Shown here in pieces: positions 33,600-45,000 of a stretch of DNA of 64,000 bases. Both the position numbers and the translations under genes were made by a program. The notes under the pieces are model-generated. The model was not told the origin of the DNA. It searched no databases and was given only the letters and a program-made list of their open reading frames with translations. How positions within the stretch are numbered: position 1 is the first letter of the stretch; the number at the start of each line of letters is the position of its first letter. Origin of the DNA: Talinum fruticosum (lineage: Eukaryota > Streptophyta > Magnoliopsida > Caryophyllales > Talinaceae); the NCBI GenBank assembly GCA_021018815.1, contig JAITYX010000033.1:1488001-1552000 (forward strand), given 5' to 3'.

Positions 33600-34770
33600 T
33601 TTCTGAAGAACAATTTGCTGAGGAGAAAGTAAAGAGTTGGTTTAGCATGTGTTTCGGTAATCCTTGTTTTTCTCCTCCCTAGTTTTTTGGAAATCCAAGA
33701 AGGAAATAGATTGGCCTTACTATGACTTTGAGTGGGGGTAATTAGGGAAGTTTTTGTTTATTTTTTTGGTGCAAAGAAAGCTTTAAAGATTAATGTGGGC
33801 GATATTTAAAATAATAACTCTAAAAAGTTTACTTGTTAAAATAACTAATCGATCGACGAATGAAAGTTTTGTCAATATATATCGCAACAACAATAACAAT
33901 AAGTACAAAATCTTCATGTTAGGAATCCAGCTTATATTCGTCTCACAATTATATATCGTGGATTTTTTGTTAAAAGTCAGAGATAAAAATAAATGAAATG
34001 AATTTTAGACACAAATATATTGTATTATCGTATACTTCCATCAAATGCGTTAATTAAGCATTTTCTGCATGGCATATTATTTTCTTATTGATTGGATCAT
34101 AATTCATACATAAAAAGTAAAAAAAATTTAGAAGCTATACCCACAAAATATAAAGTGCGCACTTTTAAAGAGAGCTTTATTTTTTTAATTCCGAATCAGG
34201 TGTAAAAATTGCAGTAGGTGAGACTCGAAAATTCACTGCAAATGAATATTTCTTTTGGAACAAAAGTATATGTTACGGTCATTAGAAATGAAATTTGAAC
34301 TTTAACTTCACAATTTTTAGAAATTTTACCGAGAGATAATATGATATTATTATTATATTATAATTCTAAAGCTGTGCTAGTTGAGTTATGACATTGAAGG
34401 GCCGAACATGCTTATATTTACATAGATGAATAGTTTTAATCACAAGCTTGTAAATTAGAATCAGTAACGAAGTAATAATGTTGTGGGTCTCTTAAACGAC
34501 CAAGTAACAAATTATTGTCAAACTTTTACTAGTTGTATATATATATGGCTCTCTATATTTGAAAATTTTTCATAATTAATTAAGAGATAAAAAAATGAGA
34601 TAATAATAATAAAATACAATTTATATTAACTTGGGTAGATAAACATGGATTCATTGTGTAATTTGTAGGTAATTAATAAACAAAGATTCTATAAATGCCT
34701 CATAATATAATTGTTTCTCTGCAACAAAACAAAAAAATAAAAAATCTAAACGCTCTAAAAAAAGTGCCAT
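33600..34770. other. Intergenic upstream of K5
   Basis: AT-rich, no gene seen. It would include the distal promoter of K5. Confidence 0.5.
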
Positions 34771-34773
34771 TGA

Positions 34774-34778
<5 letters not shown>

Positions 34779-34864
<86 letters not shown>
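34779..34864. repeat. (TA)n microsatellite
   Basis: About 43 uninterrupted TA units. The Tyr-Ile translations across it are not genes. Confidence 0.9.
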
Positions 34865-34870
<6 letters not shown>

Positions 34871-34936
34871 ATTAGAAAGTATGACTTGTTGAGTTGTTGT
34901 CCCTTGTTTTAACTTCATTACATTTTTTTAATTAAT

Positions 34937-35210
34937 ATTTCATCTGCCCCTTAATAATCTTCCTAAATCAATAAAACATACTTTTTAAGAAAAAACTAAT
35001 TAATACTACTATAAGTAATTAATATTGAATATATTTTCTAAATTACCCTTACATTATTTGTGCCCAAATGCCAATAACATTCCTAATGCGATCTTAAATA
35101 GGACAATAGTAGTAAATTTATCTGGTCATTATCGTCTTATTTTTCGAAAATAATAATATTAAGAGATATATAAATTAATTTAGGAAGATCATTAAGAGAC
35201 AAGAGAATAT
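34937..35210. mobile_element. Small TIR element, Stowaway-like
   Basis: The left end CTGCCCCTTAATAATCTTCC and the right end (reverse complement) CTTGTCTCTTAATGATCTTC form imperfect inverted repeats of about 28 bases around 270 bp of AT-rich DNA. The exact ends are uncertain. Confidence 0.5.
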
Positions 35211-35249
35211 TTTATATTTTACGCTGGTTCCACTTTACATGAAAAAATA

Positions 35250-35400
35250 ATCTATTTATGTTTTATGTTGATTTATGTTTGTTTATGTTCTTTTATGTTC
35301 GTTTATATGCATTTATGTTCGTTCCTTTCTTATTTTAACAACTCATTTATGTTTGTTTATGTTCGTTTATGTTTCTTTTTATATTTATGTGCGTTTTGTA
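35250..35400. repeat. Degenerate GTTTATGTTC repeat
   Basis: About ten variants of TTTATGTTCG/TTTATGTTTG in tandem, followed by non-repetitive DNA to the GH3 gene. No gene. Confidence 0.6.
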
Positions 35401-35710
35401 TGTAAGTTTGAACAAGCCCTTTGTCAAAGTCGACCCATTGTCCAGAAGATAAAACTAAAAGAAAATATCTGTGTTTTAAATAAATTTAAGATTATAAGGA
35501 GCATAAATGTAAGCTAATTCTGTTAAATAAGATTTTTTTAAAAAAATTATTCAACTTTAATTGGTGTTTCAACAACCCTAATTGTAACTTTTTTACATTT
35601 CTTTTTTTTGGCAAAAAAAAAGAAAAAAATTGTGCATCAACTCATTTCTCTTGTCACTTTTCCCTCTTTTGCTCTCCTTCACCTAATCATTTCTCCCTTT
35701 CTTTGTTAAC

Positions 35711-38700
35711 TTACATCTCTGTTTTCACATTTTGCTTCTCTTCTTGTCTCTCTTCCTTCCTCCTATCCTTCTCTTCCTTCCTGTTTTCCTTCTCTTCCTT
35801 CCTCGTTTCCTTCTTCTCATCCTTCTCTTCCTTCCTCTTTTCCTTCTCTTCCTGCCTTTCTGCCTTTCTCTCCTCTTTCGCCTCGTGTTTCTCTTCCTTT
35901 GACTTCGGGGGCTCAGTTACAGGAGCAGGAGTAGCATTGGATTTTCCCTCTATAGTGAGGCCAAACCCGAAAGGAAAGAGAGGATCATAGTTTTTATCCC
36001 CTACATTCATTGGAAGCTGATCAACCCTCTTAAACCAAGTCCTCGCGAGCTTCCCTGTGAATGCAAAGTCACCAAAGAGGACATCAGCTACACCTTGGCC
36101 TTCTGACCCTGGGAGCCAAGCTGCAACAAGGGCATCGATCTTAGGTAGGTATGGCTCGATCACCACAGGGCGGCCCGTGATAAGGACCACCACACACTTG
36201 ACTTCTTCACACACATTTTTAATGATGTCTGGGCCAGGATGGGGAATTGTTAGATTCAAACTGTCTCCCCGCGTCTCAGCATATGAAACTTCCCCCACCG
36301 CAACAATCGCGTGTGAGAAACCACCGTTCTTTACCGAGCCTGCCTCAGGGTTCTCCTTGAAGACCACTTCTGTGCCCTCTTCCACCGTTGCCTCAATGGC
36401 TTTCAGAATGGTCGTTCCTGAAACAAAAGATGATTCAAGTCAGTAACCATATCGACCATACTGATGTCAACCTGATTTTTAACAGGGTAAGTAAGATCGT
36501 TAGCCATCTTGTCTTAAGGGAGTACGTCCAACCACATCAGAATAATTTATATATGGAATATGTACCAGTAGTGTAATTGTTGCCACTTTCGCCTTGCCAT
36601 GATATGGTCCAACCCCCACATTGGAGACCCAAGTTATCTGCATGAGTTCCGGCAACTAGGATCTTGCCTCCCTTCTTTGGGAGTGGAAGGATAGGTTGTT
36701 TCGGGTCCTTCCCATTCTTCAACAATACAAGGGACTTCCTCACAGCCTCTCTTGCCAATTCTCTGTGAGCCTGTGATTTCCATAGAAATTCAACTCATAA
36801 ATATGATCAAATTGTTAGGCCTCAAGTTTGCTTCAAAATTGAAGAATGAAGACATTTTTTATGATTGACCTGTGATCCGAGCTCCTTCTGAAGGCTGGGG
36901 TCGGAGAAAGGATCTTCGAACAAGCCCATGGCGAACTTGACTCTCAAGATCCTCGTGACAGCATCATCAATTCGGCTCATTGTCACCAACTTTTTGTTCA
37001 CAAGATCCTTCAGTGTGTCTATGAATTCTGTGTACTGGTATGGCACCATAATCTACACACACATTAAAAAACAATACTCAAATGGTAAATCCCATGAACA
37101 GATCATATCAATATCATTACCCAGAATATTTCCAAGAGCAGAGAGGCTAATTCCAATTCCCCTCCCAAAAAAGAAAGGAAATTGAGAAAATAGAGCAAAT
37201 AAAGCTGCTTACCATGTCAAGACCGGCATTGACAGAAACTTCAACAGAGAATGTATAGTTAGCATGGGGCGGAGAGGTGATCTTGTCAATACCTTGAAAA
37301 TCAGAGATGACAAAGCCCTGCTCAAACCACATATTCACATAATTAACACTTGATTAGCAAGGAAATTTACTTGATTAGGGTAATTTTCTAATGGGTAATC
37401 AATGATTTTGTATGTGCTTAACCTTGAACTCAAGTTTATCCTTGAGATATTTGGTGACAAGTTCACGATTAGCATGCATCTTGACCCCGTTCCAACTCGA
37501 ATATGAAACCATAACAGTAGCAATGCCCTTCTTAATGGAGGGCAAATATCCAGGCATGTGAATCTTGAGCAGCCCTTCCCAATCGATCACGGTGTTGTTC
37601 TCATTGATCCCGTTCACTGTTCCTCCATCTCCCACGAAATGCTTTGCTGATCCCATTACTCTCGTCCTATATATACATACGAATCAATATCCCCCAAAAA
37701 TTAGACACACAGGTTCATTACTCAGACTCGGCTACAAGTGTCCAGTACATAATATATATGATGTTACGTAGATACTTGTAATATAAAAAGTTTGACGGAT
37801 GTTATTTTTGAAGATATATAAGATGAAGAATGCGAGTAACATGTTTTGTTTCATATTGATGTAGAAACTACAAACAATAACATTGTATAGGGTCAGAATT
37901 CATACTTTCTCTCAACATGGGGATAACCATTAATCCAATTGGGAGGGACGTCTCCTTGCAAACCATCAATGATTGTGGTAAGCTCTTCGACAATCTTAGG
38001 GTCCTCGCTATAGCTTTCGTAACATCTGCCCCATCTTGGATCCCGGCATACCTATATATACATGTGTATACGAATCGCATTTGTGAGAACATGTACGTAG
38101 AACATAATTTTGATGTTCTTGTCCGAAAAAGTATCGAAGATATGAACTAAAAGCAAGTAGGTTAGATGGAAGCCCAAATCAAGCTCGAATATAATCAAAC
38201 CACTAGCCACTACTACTTGCATCTCGACCCCTCAACTTATGTTCAAATATAAGGCATGGATGCCCACCGCGAGACATGGAGCAAATGCGTAAGGAATGCC
38301 GGTTGCTCTAACTTCAAGAGCGGTTGCCTCTCCTATTTTCTTCAAAAGCTGAGGATCCCTGAAAAACAATGCCCACACCACCATGCATCAAATTCACCCT
38401 ATCTAATTAGAAGTATCTAACACTTGGAAAATTTTTATATATCAGTAAATTTACTACCAATGTTAAGTTCTAGACCCTTAAATAGGACTACAGTTCTACG
38501 TAAAATTTACTACCAATGTTGATCCAAATGATCACATATGGGGATAAGTAACTTATTTACCTTGTAACACCAAGACCAACATTATGAGGGAAAATGGTGG
38601 CCTTATAAACGTTGTTGTGACCATGAACAGCATCAACCCCATAGATCATAGGGATCCCGAGGCGTGTGCCAAGGGCAGCTTTCTGCATTCCATCCACCAT

Positions 38701-39030
38701 ATCAGCCCACTCTTTGGCGGTTGCATTCTTCCCGGAACCACCCGGACCGCTGCCACCAGCGCTGAGCACACTGCCAATGAAATACTTCTGCATGACATCG
38801 GCCGTGGCATTCTCTCTCTCTATTTGAGTCATTTGCCCTAGTTTCTCCTCCAATGTCATCCTCTTCAGAAGGTCTTCAATCCTTGCCTCTACCGGTTTAC
38901 TTGGGTCTTTGTAAATCATATTTTCATTCACTGGATTATTGCCTCGATTTGCTCCCACTATGGTTATTGATATGCATATGCATATCAGTAAGAGTATGCC
39001 TTCAGCTACAGGGATTTTTGATCTTTTCAT
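35711..39030 (-). CDS. GH3 beta-D-glucosidase/exohydrolase with Lys/Glu C-terminal tail, 716 aa
   Basis: Eight exons: 39030-38561, 38358-38268, 38051-37906, 37666-37423, 37317-37213, 37052-36870, 36770-36566, 36417-35711. All borders are GT..AG and the joined frame is open for 716 codons. Residues 1-27 are a signal peptide, so it should act in the cell wall, releasing glucose from beta-glucans or glycosides. Family 3 marks are [40 protein letters not shown] (about 244), the nucleophile Asp in [11 protein letters not shown] (Asp 323) and the VGE..YAE block (522-529) with the acid/base Glu. SDF replaces the usual SDW. Normal plant enzymes end soon after FPFGFGLT. This one continues with about 79 residues, the last 65 being a Lys/Glu/Arg tract like the products of K1-K5. 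No frame gaps were found. Confidence 0.93.
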
Positions 39031-39670
39031 CTCTTTATTTTTTCCCCCAAACTTTGATCTGAAAACCCCCAAAAGAGAAAACAAAAAAGGGTTGGAAATT
39101 AAGATGTATTTTAATTTTTGCATTCATCTGAAAGTATACCACACAAGACTACCTTTCTAAGCCAATTAAACTACATCATTTTTATGCGACAAATTCAGTA
39201 CTTTTTTGTGGCATATAGATGTCAACTCTACCATATGATCATATACCACTTGATGATTTATTTTCATTGAACAGTGAGTAGATTTGCATGAAACCCGAAT
39301 TTTCTCAATAAGTTTCATAGACCATATAACATATAACTCATAAACATGCGCGTACAACCAATGAGGTCTTAGTCTAATGGTTAAGACTGAGGTCCGAGTA
39401 TATTTTGTTCTTTTTAACTGTAAGAAGTTGTAAGGTTGTAAGTAGCTGTAAGCCAGTTGTATAATTCGGGGTTAGTTATAAGGAGTTGCAGACAACTTGT
39501 AAGGAACAGTACAATAGAAAGAACAGAACCGGGTTTGAGTCCTCTCATCCCCCAATGTATTGTATGCCTTTGCAGATCATCTGAAAAAAAAACACACACA
39601 CATACACACAAAGGGAGCTTGATTGGTTACCTTTTATTGATGGAGAATAATGATAAGTTTGAATGGAGAT
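39031..39670 (-). other. GH3 gene 5' UTR with an intron
   Basis: On the minus strand a donor AAAAG|GTAACC (exon end 39631) and an acceptor TTTTCAG|ATCAAAG (exon start 39058) would remove about 570 bases just before the start codon. That leaves a leader exon of about 40 bases below the TATA box. The intron contains a SINE-like insertion. Confidence 0.45.
39357..39612 (+). mobile_element. tRNA-derived SINE-like sequence
   Basis: TTAGTCTAATGGTTAAGAC (about 39370-39386) resembles a polymerase III box A and GGTTTGAGTCC (39532-39542) a box B. An AACAC/CACACA-rich A-tail ends it near 39610. The boxes are about 150 bases apart, too far for a plain tRNA, so the head seems to hold an extra insert. The target duplication is not clear. 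Confidence 0.45.
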
Positions 39671-39697
39671 GATCAAAGACAAGAGGCTGTGTAAGGA

Positions 39698-39709
39698 GTT
39701 TATATATAT
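39698..39709 (-). promoter_or_regulatory. Probable TATA box of the GH3 gene
   Basis: Minus-strand AATATATATAAACTCC about 30-40 bases above the proposed transcript start near 39670. Confidence 0.5.
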
Positions 39710-39719
39710 TGATGATCAT

Positions 39720-42080
39720 GTGGAGACAAGTTGATTATCTAGGAAAGATGATTAGTATTGGTTTAGCGTTTGTTTAGGAAAGTTTTCATCATCGTTGTTT
39801 TCCTCATGATCCAATTTTCATGCAAATACAGGTATATGAATAGGATTATATGATCATAATTATATATGTGCAAAAATTAATTATAGAAATTTTGTATTAA
39901 AAATTTAGATTATAAGGTTTGTAATTTACCTAGATTCATAAAATCATGAGACAATTAGATTGGTGAAGCATATAATCATGAAATGAGCTCCATGGATAGG
40001 GTTGAAAATCCCCCCCAAATTTTTTTACAAAAGGGTATAATGTATAATTATCTCATAATCCTATTTTCATTGAAATTTCAGTATTGTATGATTATAGAAT
40101 GACATGGATGATAGATAATATTTAGATCAAATTTCAGAATATGAGGTTTTTAATTTAATATAATTTTCTAGACGATTAAACAAAAATTTTTTTAAATGTG
40201 GGTACTGGGTAATAGGACGAAGCCCCGTTGGCAAAAATTCGGGTACAAGTCAAAATCGGGTTAAAAAATCGGTCATCGGATGAAATTTTTGTGTGATGCC
40301 GGTTTTTTAGGGTCGGACGATTCGGACAAGCATAAATTCGGGTTTAAATCGGGTTCCGATAAAAATAAGAAAATTTTATGTCCGAATTTTAAATTCGGAC
40401 AAAAAGTCATACCCGGACCCGATTTTTTCTGGTCGTTGAATATGAATTTTTTTAACAAATCTTTTCTTAAATCTTTCTAAATTAAATTCTCTACATATAA
40501 AATTACACAGTTAAGATTACCCAAATTTTACTCAAAAGTGATCCACGTTAAGAGTTGCAAAGTCAAATGGTTCTTCCAATTAGGCGTGTTCGAGTAAAAT
40601 TAGCTGTTTTAGTAGTGGTTAACTGTTTTAGTAGCTGTTAGCTATTTTATTAGCGATTAGCTGTTAATGACTAATGGTTAGTGGTTAGATATTCAACTAG
40701 TGATGTTGAGATAAGTTTGTTCGGTAATAATAGTTGTTTAAGTAGCAGATTTGTATAAAATGACTTAAAAGGACATAATTGATAAAAGTTTTTAGAAAAT
40801 AAAAAGGAGAATTTTGGAAATTATGTGCAAACACTAGGTAATGTTTTTGAAAACGTTCCTTTGAGTAGCGTTTCGAAAACACTACCTAAAACTCTAATCA
40901 CTATGTCAAACACTACTTTGCCAAACACTTCGGCAAAATGAGTCGTTTGAGTAGCGGATAGTCTGTTTGTGTAGCTGATAGTCTGTTTAGGTATCCGATA
41001 GTCTGTTAGATTTTAGCTATTAGCGGATAGCTGTTCAATTGAGCGGTTGAATAAATGTGTTCGGTAAATTTAGCGGTTGAGTTAGTCGATTATTGTAAAT
41101 TGACGTAAAATGATATAAATAATTTGTCAAATAGAAATGAATGAAGGGTTTTTTTGTCAAAAAATATGAAACGCTACTTTCAAATGTGAAAAGCTAATAT
41201 TCTTAGTTTTTCATAAATACTACTTGAAACGCTAAAAGTTACTGCAAACGTTAGTTAAAACACTACCTTACCGAACGCTAATATTTGGTTGATTAGTGTT
41301 TTGACTTGATCAAAACGTTAAAAGCTACTTCAAACGCTGTTGCCGAACAGGGCCTTACATTTTTAGATAAGTAGTGTTTTACATCCTCCAAAACACTAAT
41401 CACTACCTAAAAAGTTCTTGCCGAACACACCCAAAGAATGAATTGAACCAAAACTAGAGAATTACCATAAAATTGAACCCAAAATTCTAAGACCCTGAAA
41501 TTAAACACAAAATCCTAAGGCAGATAATAAGATCTGGCCAAGATTCATACCAATTAATTCTATCCCAAAAAAAACCTGACAAATTCGAATATGATACATT
41601 ATATTCCCGTAACACATGTCAATCGATGGTTGGACGAAAGGAAATATAAGAGGTGAGTTGGAGAATAATTTTTTAAAAAAGTTATAGTTTATGGACTATT
41701 TTACTAGGTATTTTAGGAACCGCCATACAATTTTAAAGTTCTATGCTACTTTGAACATTTTACCTAATTATTGTTTATGAAGATCATTTTAATAAAAAAG
41801 CAAAGAAAATACAGTTTCTTTTCTTTTGGGGTTTTTTTTTTGGGGGGGTGGGTGGTTCAGTGTTAACCTTAAAAGACAATACTGGTTATCTGAAACAGCT
41901 GAACTTCTTTATTGCTTCAAAATCACATATTAACATATCACAATGTTATGGACAGTAAAAGCAGTAAAACAAAATTACAAGAGTAAAATTTGACATAATA
42001 TTTCTACACAACTTCAAAATTTTCACTTTATGTATGATAAATACAAAGGCTGAAATGATGAAAGAGTAGTTGCAATGGCT
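39720..42080. other. Intergenic between aldehyde oxidase 3' end and GH3 promoter
   Basis: AT-rich, without a gene. 40200-40480 has repeated TTCGGGT/ATTCGGAC words like the ends of decayed plant transposons. A TIR-bordered block occupies 40583-41432. A T-run next to a G-run at 41832-41848 looks like a SINE end. Confidence 0.5.
40583..41432. mobile_element. Nested TIR element(s), ~850 bp
   Basis: The left end GGCGTGTTCGAGTAAAATTAGC and the right end (reverse complement) GGGTGTGTTCGGCAAGAACTTT are inverted repeats. Inside, a second GTGTTCGGTAAATTTAGCGG (41054) faces CCTTACCGAACGCTAA (41266). Many GTAGCG/CGCTAC words in both directions suggest two related MITEs, one inside the other. No clear target duplication, no coding sequence. 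Confidence 0.5.
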
Positions 42081-42090
42081 GTTTGGTCAT

Positions 42091-45000
42091 TTAGTTGATT
42101 GGGTTGGCAAGAGAAGCCTTCAAGTAGCTCTCAACAATGTGAAGGCCACAGAGCTCCTTGACAACAGGCATGGTGGCAGGGACATCCAACTGGAATGGCG
42201 AATCAGCTTCACCGCCTTCCAACCCACCCCAAGAACCGAGCTGCCTTCTTGCCTCTTTGATCGCTGCCCTGGTCGCACAGTGTACCGATGCTGCCAACAG
42301 CAGTGGTGGCTCTCCTGACGCTGCAAGCAAACCAAACCCACCGAGAGAGAGTTAGAATAAGGTTCATCAGTTTCTTCCTTTCAGCTTTTTTTTTTGGGTG
42401 GGAGTTTCTGTCGGAAGCTCATTGTTTGGTTCAGATTTGTGTCAGGTTAATTTCGGGTTGGGTAATGTTCAAGTCAATAAGATTTCAGTTCAGATTAGGT
42501 GGTTCGTTTTCAGTTCGGGTCAGTCAAGATTGATCCAATAAACTTATCCTGCAAAGAAAAACTTTGGAGAACAAAAATCGGGCAGCGTTCGGTTGGATTG
42601 GGTCATGCAGATTGAGGGTTGAAATAAGGTCAGCCTATTTCGGGTGTCGAGTTGAATATGGGTTCTGAATCCAAATCATTTGGGTTTGGGTAAGCTTTGC
42701 CAAGTTTTTTTTTTTTTTTTTTGGGGGAGGGGGTGGTCTCTGGAATACCACGGAAGCTTGGCAAGGGGAGGAGCAGAGGAAATTTTAGAGATTGTTTCAA
42801 TGGATCTCAGATCTGGAAGATATTGGCTATCCACAAATTTGCAACAAAAGAGGTAGGGGACATTTTAATGAGACATTTTGGTTTGTCCGACTTTAATGCA
42901 AAGCTTAATGGAGAGCTATGGAGAAAGATGAGAAAAAGTTTTGAATCTAGGTCTTTGGAACCACGCTCGGGACTTTACCAACTAAGCTCCTTTAGATGAC
43001 GAAACACTGGAAGTTCGGATTATACCTTTAGATGAGAGCACATGCTTCTGGTGATGTCCACTGTTCATAATCTCAACATTGAACTGTTTTGGGATAGTAT
43101 CAACTGTTGGGATCTTATAAGTCCATGTACTATCAGAAGTAACGAGTCCATCAGGATCGGACAGATACTCTTCGAGCATGAAAAAGCCGATTCCTTGAAT
43201 AAAAGCCCCTTCTATCTGTAAGAAAATGCCATGTAAACTTCACGCAGAAAGGTAACGTCATAGTAAACAAGCTCAAAAATACATTTCAAAAGCAAGTAGC
43301 CAGCGTAGATATAGAAGAAAGCCTAAACATGGCCTCGAGCATATTTCAATTTTGCAGCTTAATTACGAGCAACAGGGAGCATAAGAGATGATATATCAAG
43401 TTGCATTGCAAGGATGGAAACAATCAACCTGTCCCAAGTCGACAGCAGGATTCAGGCTCTGTCCACAGTCATAGATGATGTCTGAACGCAATATAGTAGT
43501 TTCTCCAGTAAGGAGATTGACCTCAACCTGTGAGCAAAAAGCTTTTAAGATTAGAACTTAAGAGGAACCACAAGTGTCAAAGATCTCAATCACACTTCCC
43601 TAGAGACACTGAAATCTTGCCACGGAGAGGGTAAGCAACTTAGCTCACATGAAGGGGGTCCGAATTTTGTAGGATGTTTTCGTTGCTTTAGTGCAGTCTA
43701 ACCCATCCAACCACTATACTTTTTTTTTTCTTTTTTTTTTTTGGGGGAGAGGGGAGGGGGGTTTCAGAGCGAAGTTAGCTGCAAAGACTGGTATCAACGG
43801 GACTTGAACCCCCAAGTCACTAGTACCAATCTACAGAAACTTTACAAGAAGAGAAGTTTACCTCACTAGCGGCAGCTCCATAGTTTAAATATCTCATGCT
43901 TGTAAATTCAGGTACAAAATAAGCACTTGCTGACAAATTCACAGCTTGAAGATACGCCTGCATTCAGAAACTTGGAGAATAAGCACTGGATACAATGGTT
44001 TCTATATCAGGGCTGGGAACTTTATATTACATTTGATCGTAATTGATTGATGCTTTTCCAATCAATACTTTGTGTTAAGTTGTGAATCAAGAAGGCAATC
44101 TTAAAGCCTATAATTGATGGTAATGCATCTTGTCCCGCTCAATATTCTTTCATCACTCAAGAAGCAACCTAGATCGAGGACCGAAAAATGTGTAGTTACC
44201 TGTGTAATCAGTGTTTCCCACTTAACAGATCCTGTCTTTTGCTGCAAGCCTTCCTTGACGGGGTTAATCTTTCAACCAATGTATTGCAACTTATCCTAAC
44301 CGCTTCACAGCTAGATTCGGAGGTGGTGCTTCCAGCGGTAAACCCTCCTTGTATCAAGCTTAATGTATCTGCTTGTACGACCCTTACCTTATCCAAAAGG
44401 TCTTCAGTTCCACCACAGTTAATCAAACCAAGAGCATATGCAGTCATCTGCTTCACTTTCGTCCAGAGACCCTGGCCAAGCTCAATGCCTCCCACTTCCA
44501 CAACAATGGATCCATCACAGAGAATGCTAACTTTACCTGGAGTTGGTCTCAGCAACACTTCATGCAATATTGGTACCCTAGAAATACCCCTTTTGCACCA
44601 TTTATGAGTCTCATTAAACTGTTTTATCATCTCCAGTCTTTGGTTATAACTGGAAGCCATAGCTACCTTATCCCAGATTGTGGGTAAAGTATATTCAAGT
44701 GGCTCTCCCGCACCGTACTCATAGAATAAAGTTAAGCTATCATATGTGTGAAGGTTCCTGTTTCTCACAAAATCAACATCCATACAAAGGCTAGCTGCCA
44801 CATGCTCGATCACAGCTTCAGCAATATATGAGCCTTGTAATTCACCTGGGGCCCGCATTGCAGACTTACTGGTATGATTTGTCTTGCATACTTTTATGTC
44901 AAATGATAGAGCACCCCAGTTGTACTTCTTAAGCGCATTCAATACATTAGCAGGCAGCATCGGGCTAACATCTTCTGATATTCCTGCATTAATCAACAAA

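Noticed and set aside
34695..34918. Tyr-Ile repeat open frames
   Set aside because: Translation of the (TA)n tract.
39370..39386. A functional tRNA gene
   Set aside because: Box A and box B are too far apart and no cloverleaf with acceptor stem can be drawn. An A-tail points to a SINE.
42790..43000. tRNA gene at the start of the aldehyde oxidase intron 9 insert
   Set aside because: The arms do not pair properly and it is followed by a SINE-like body and poly-A.
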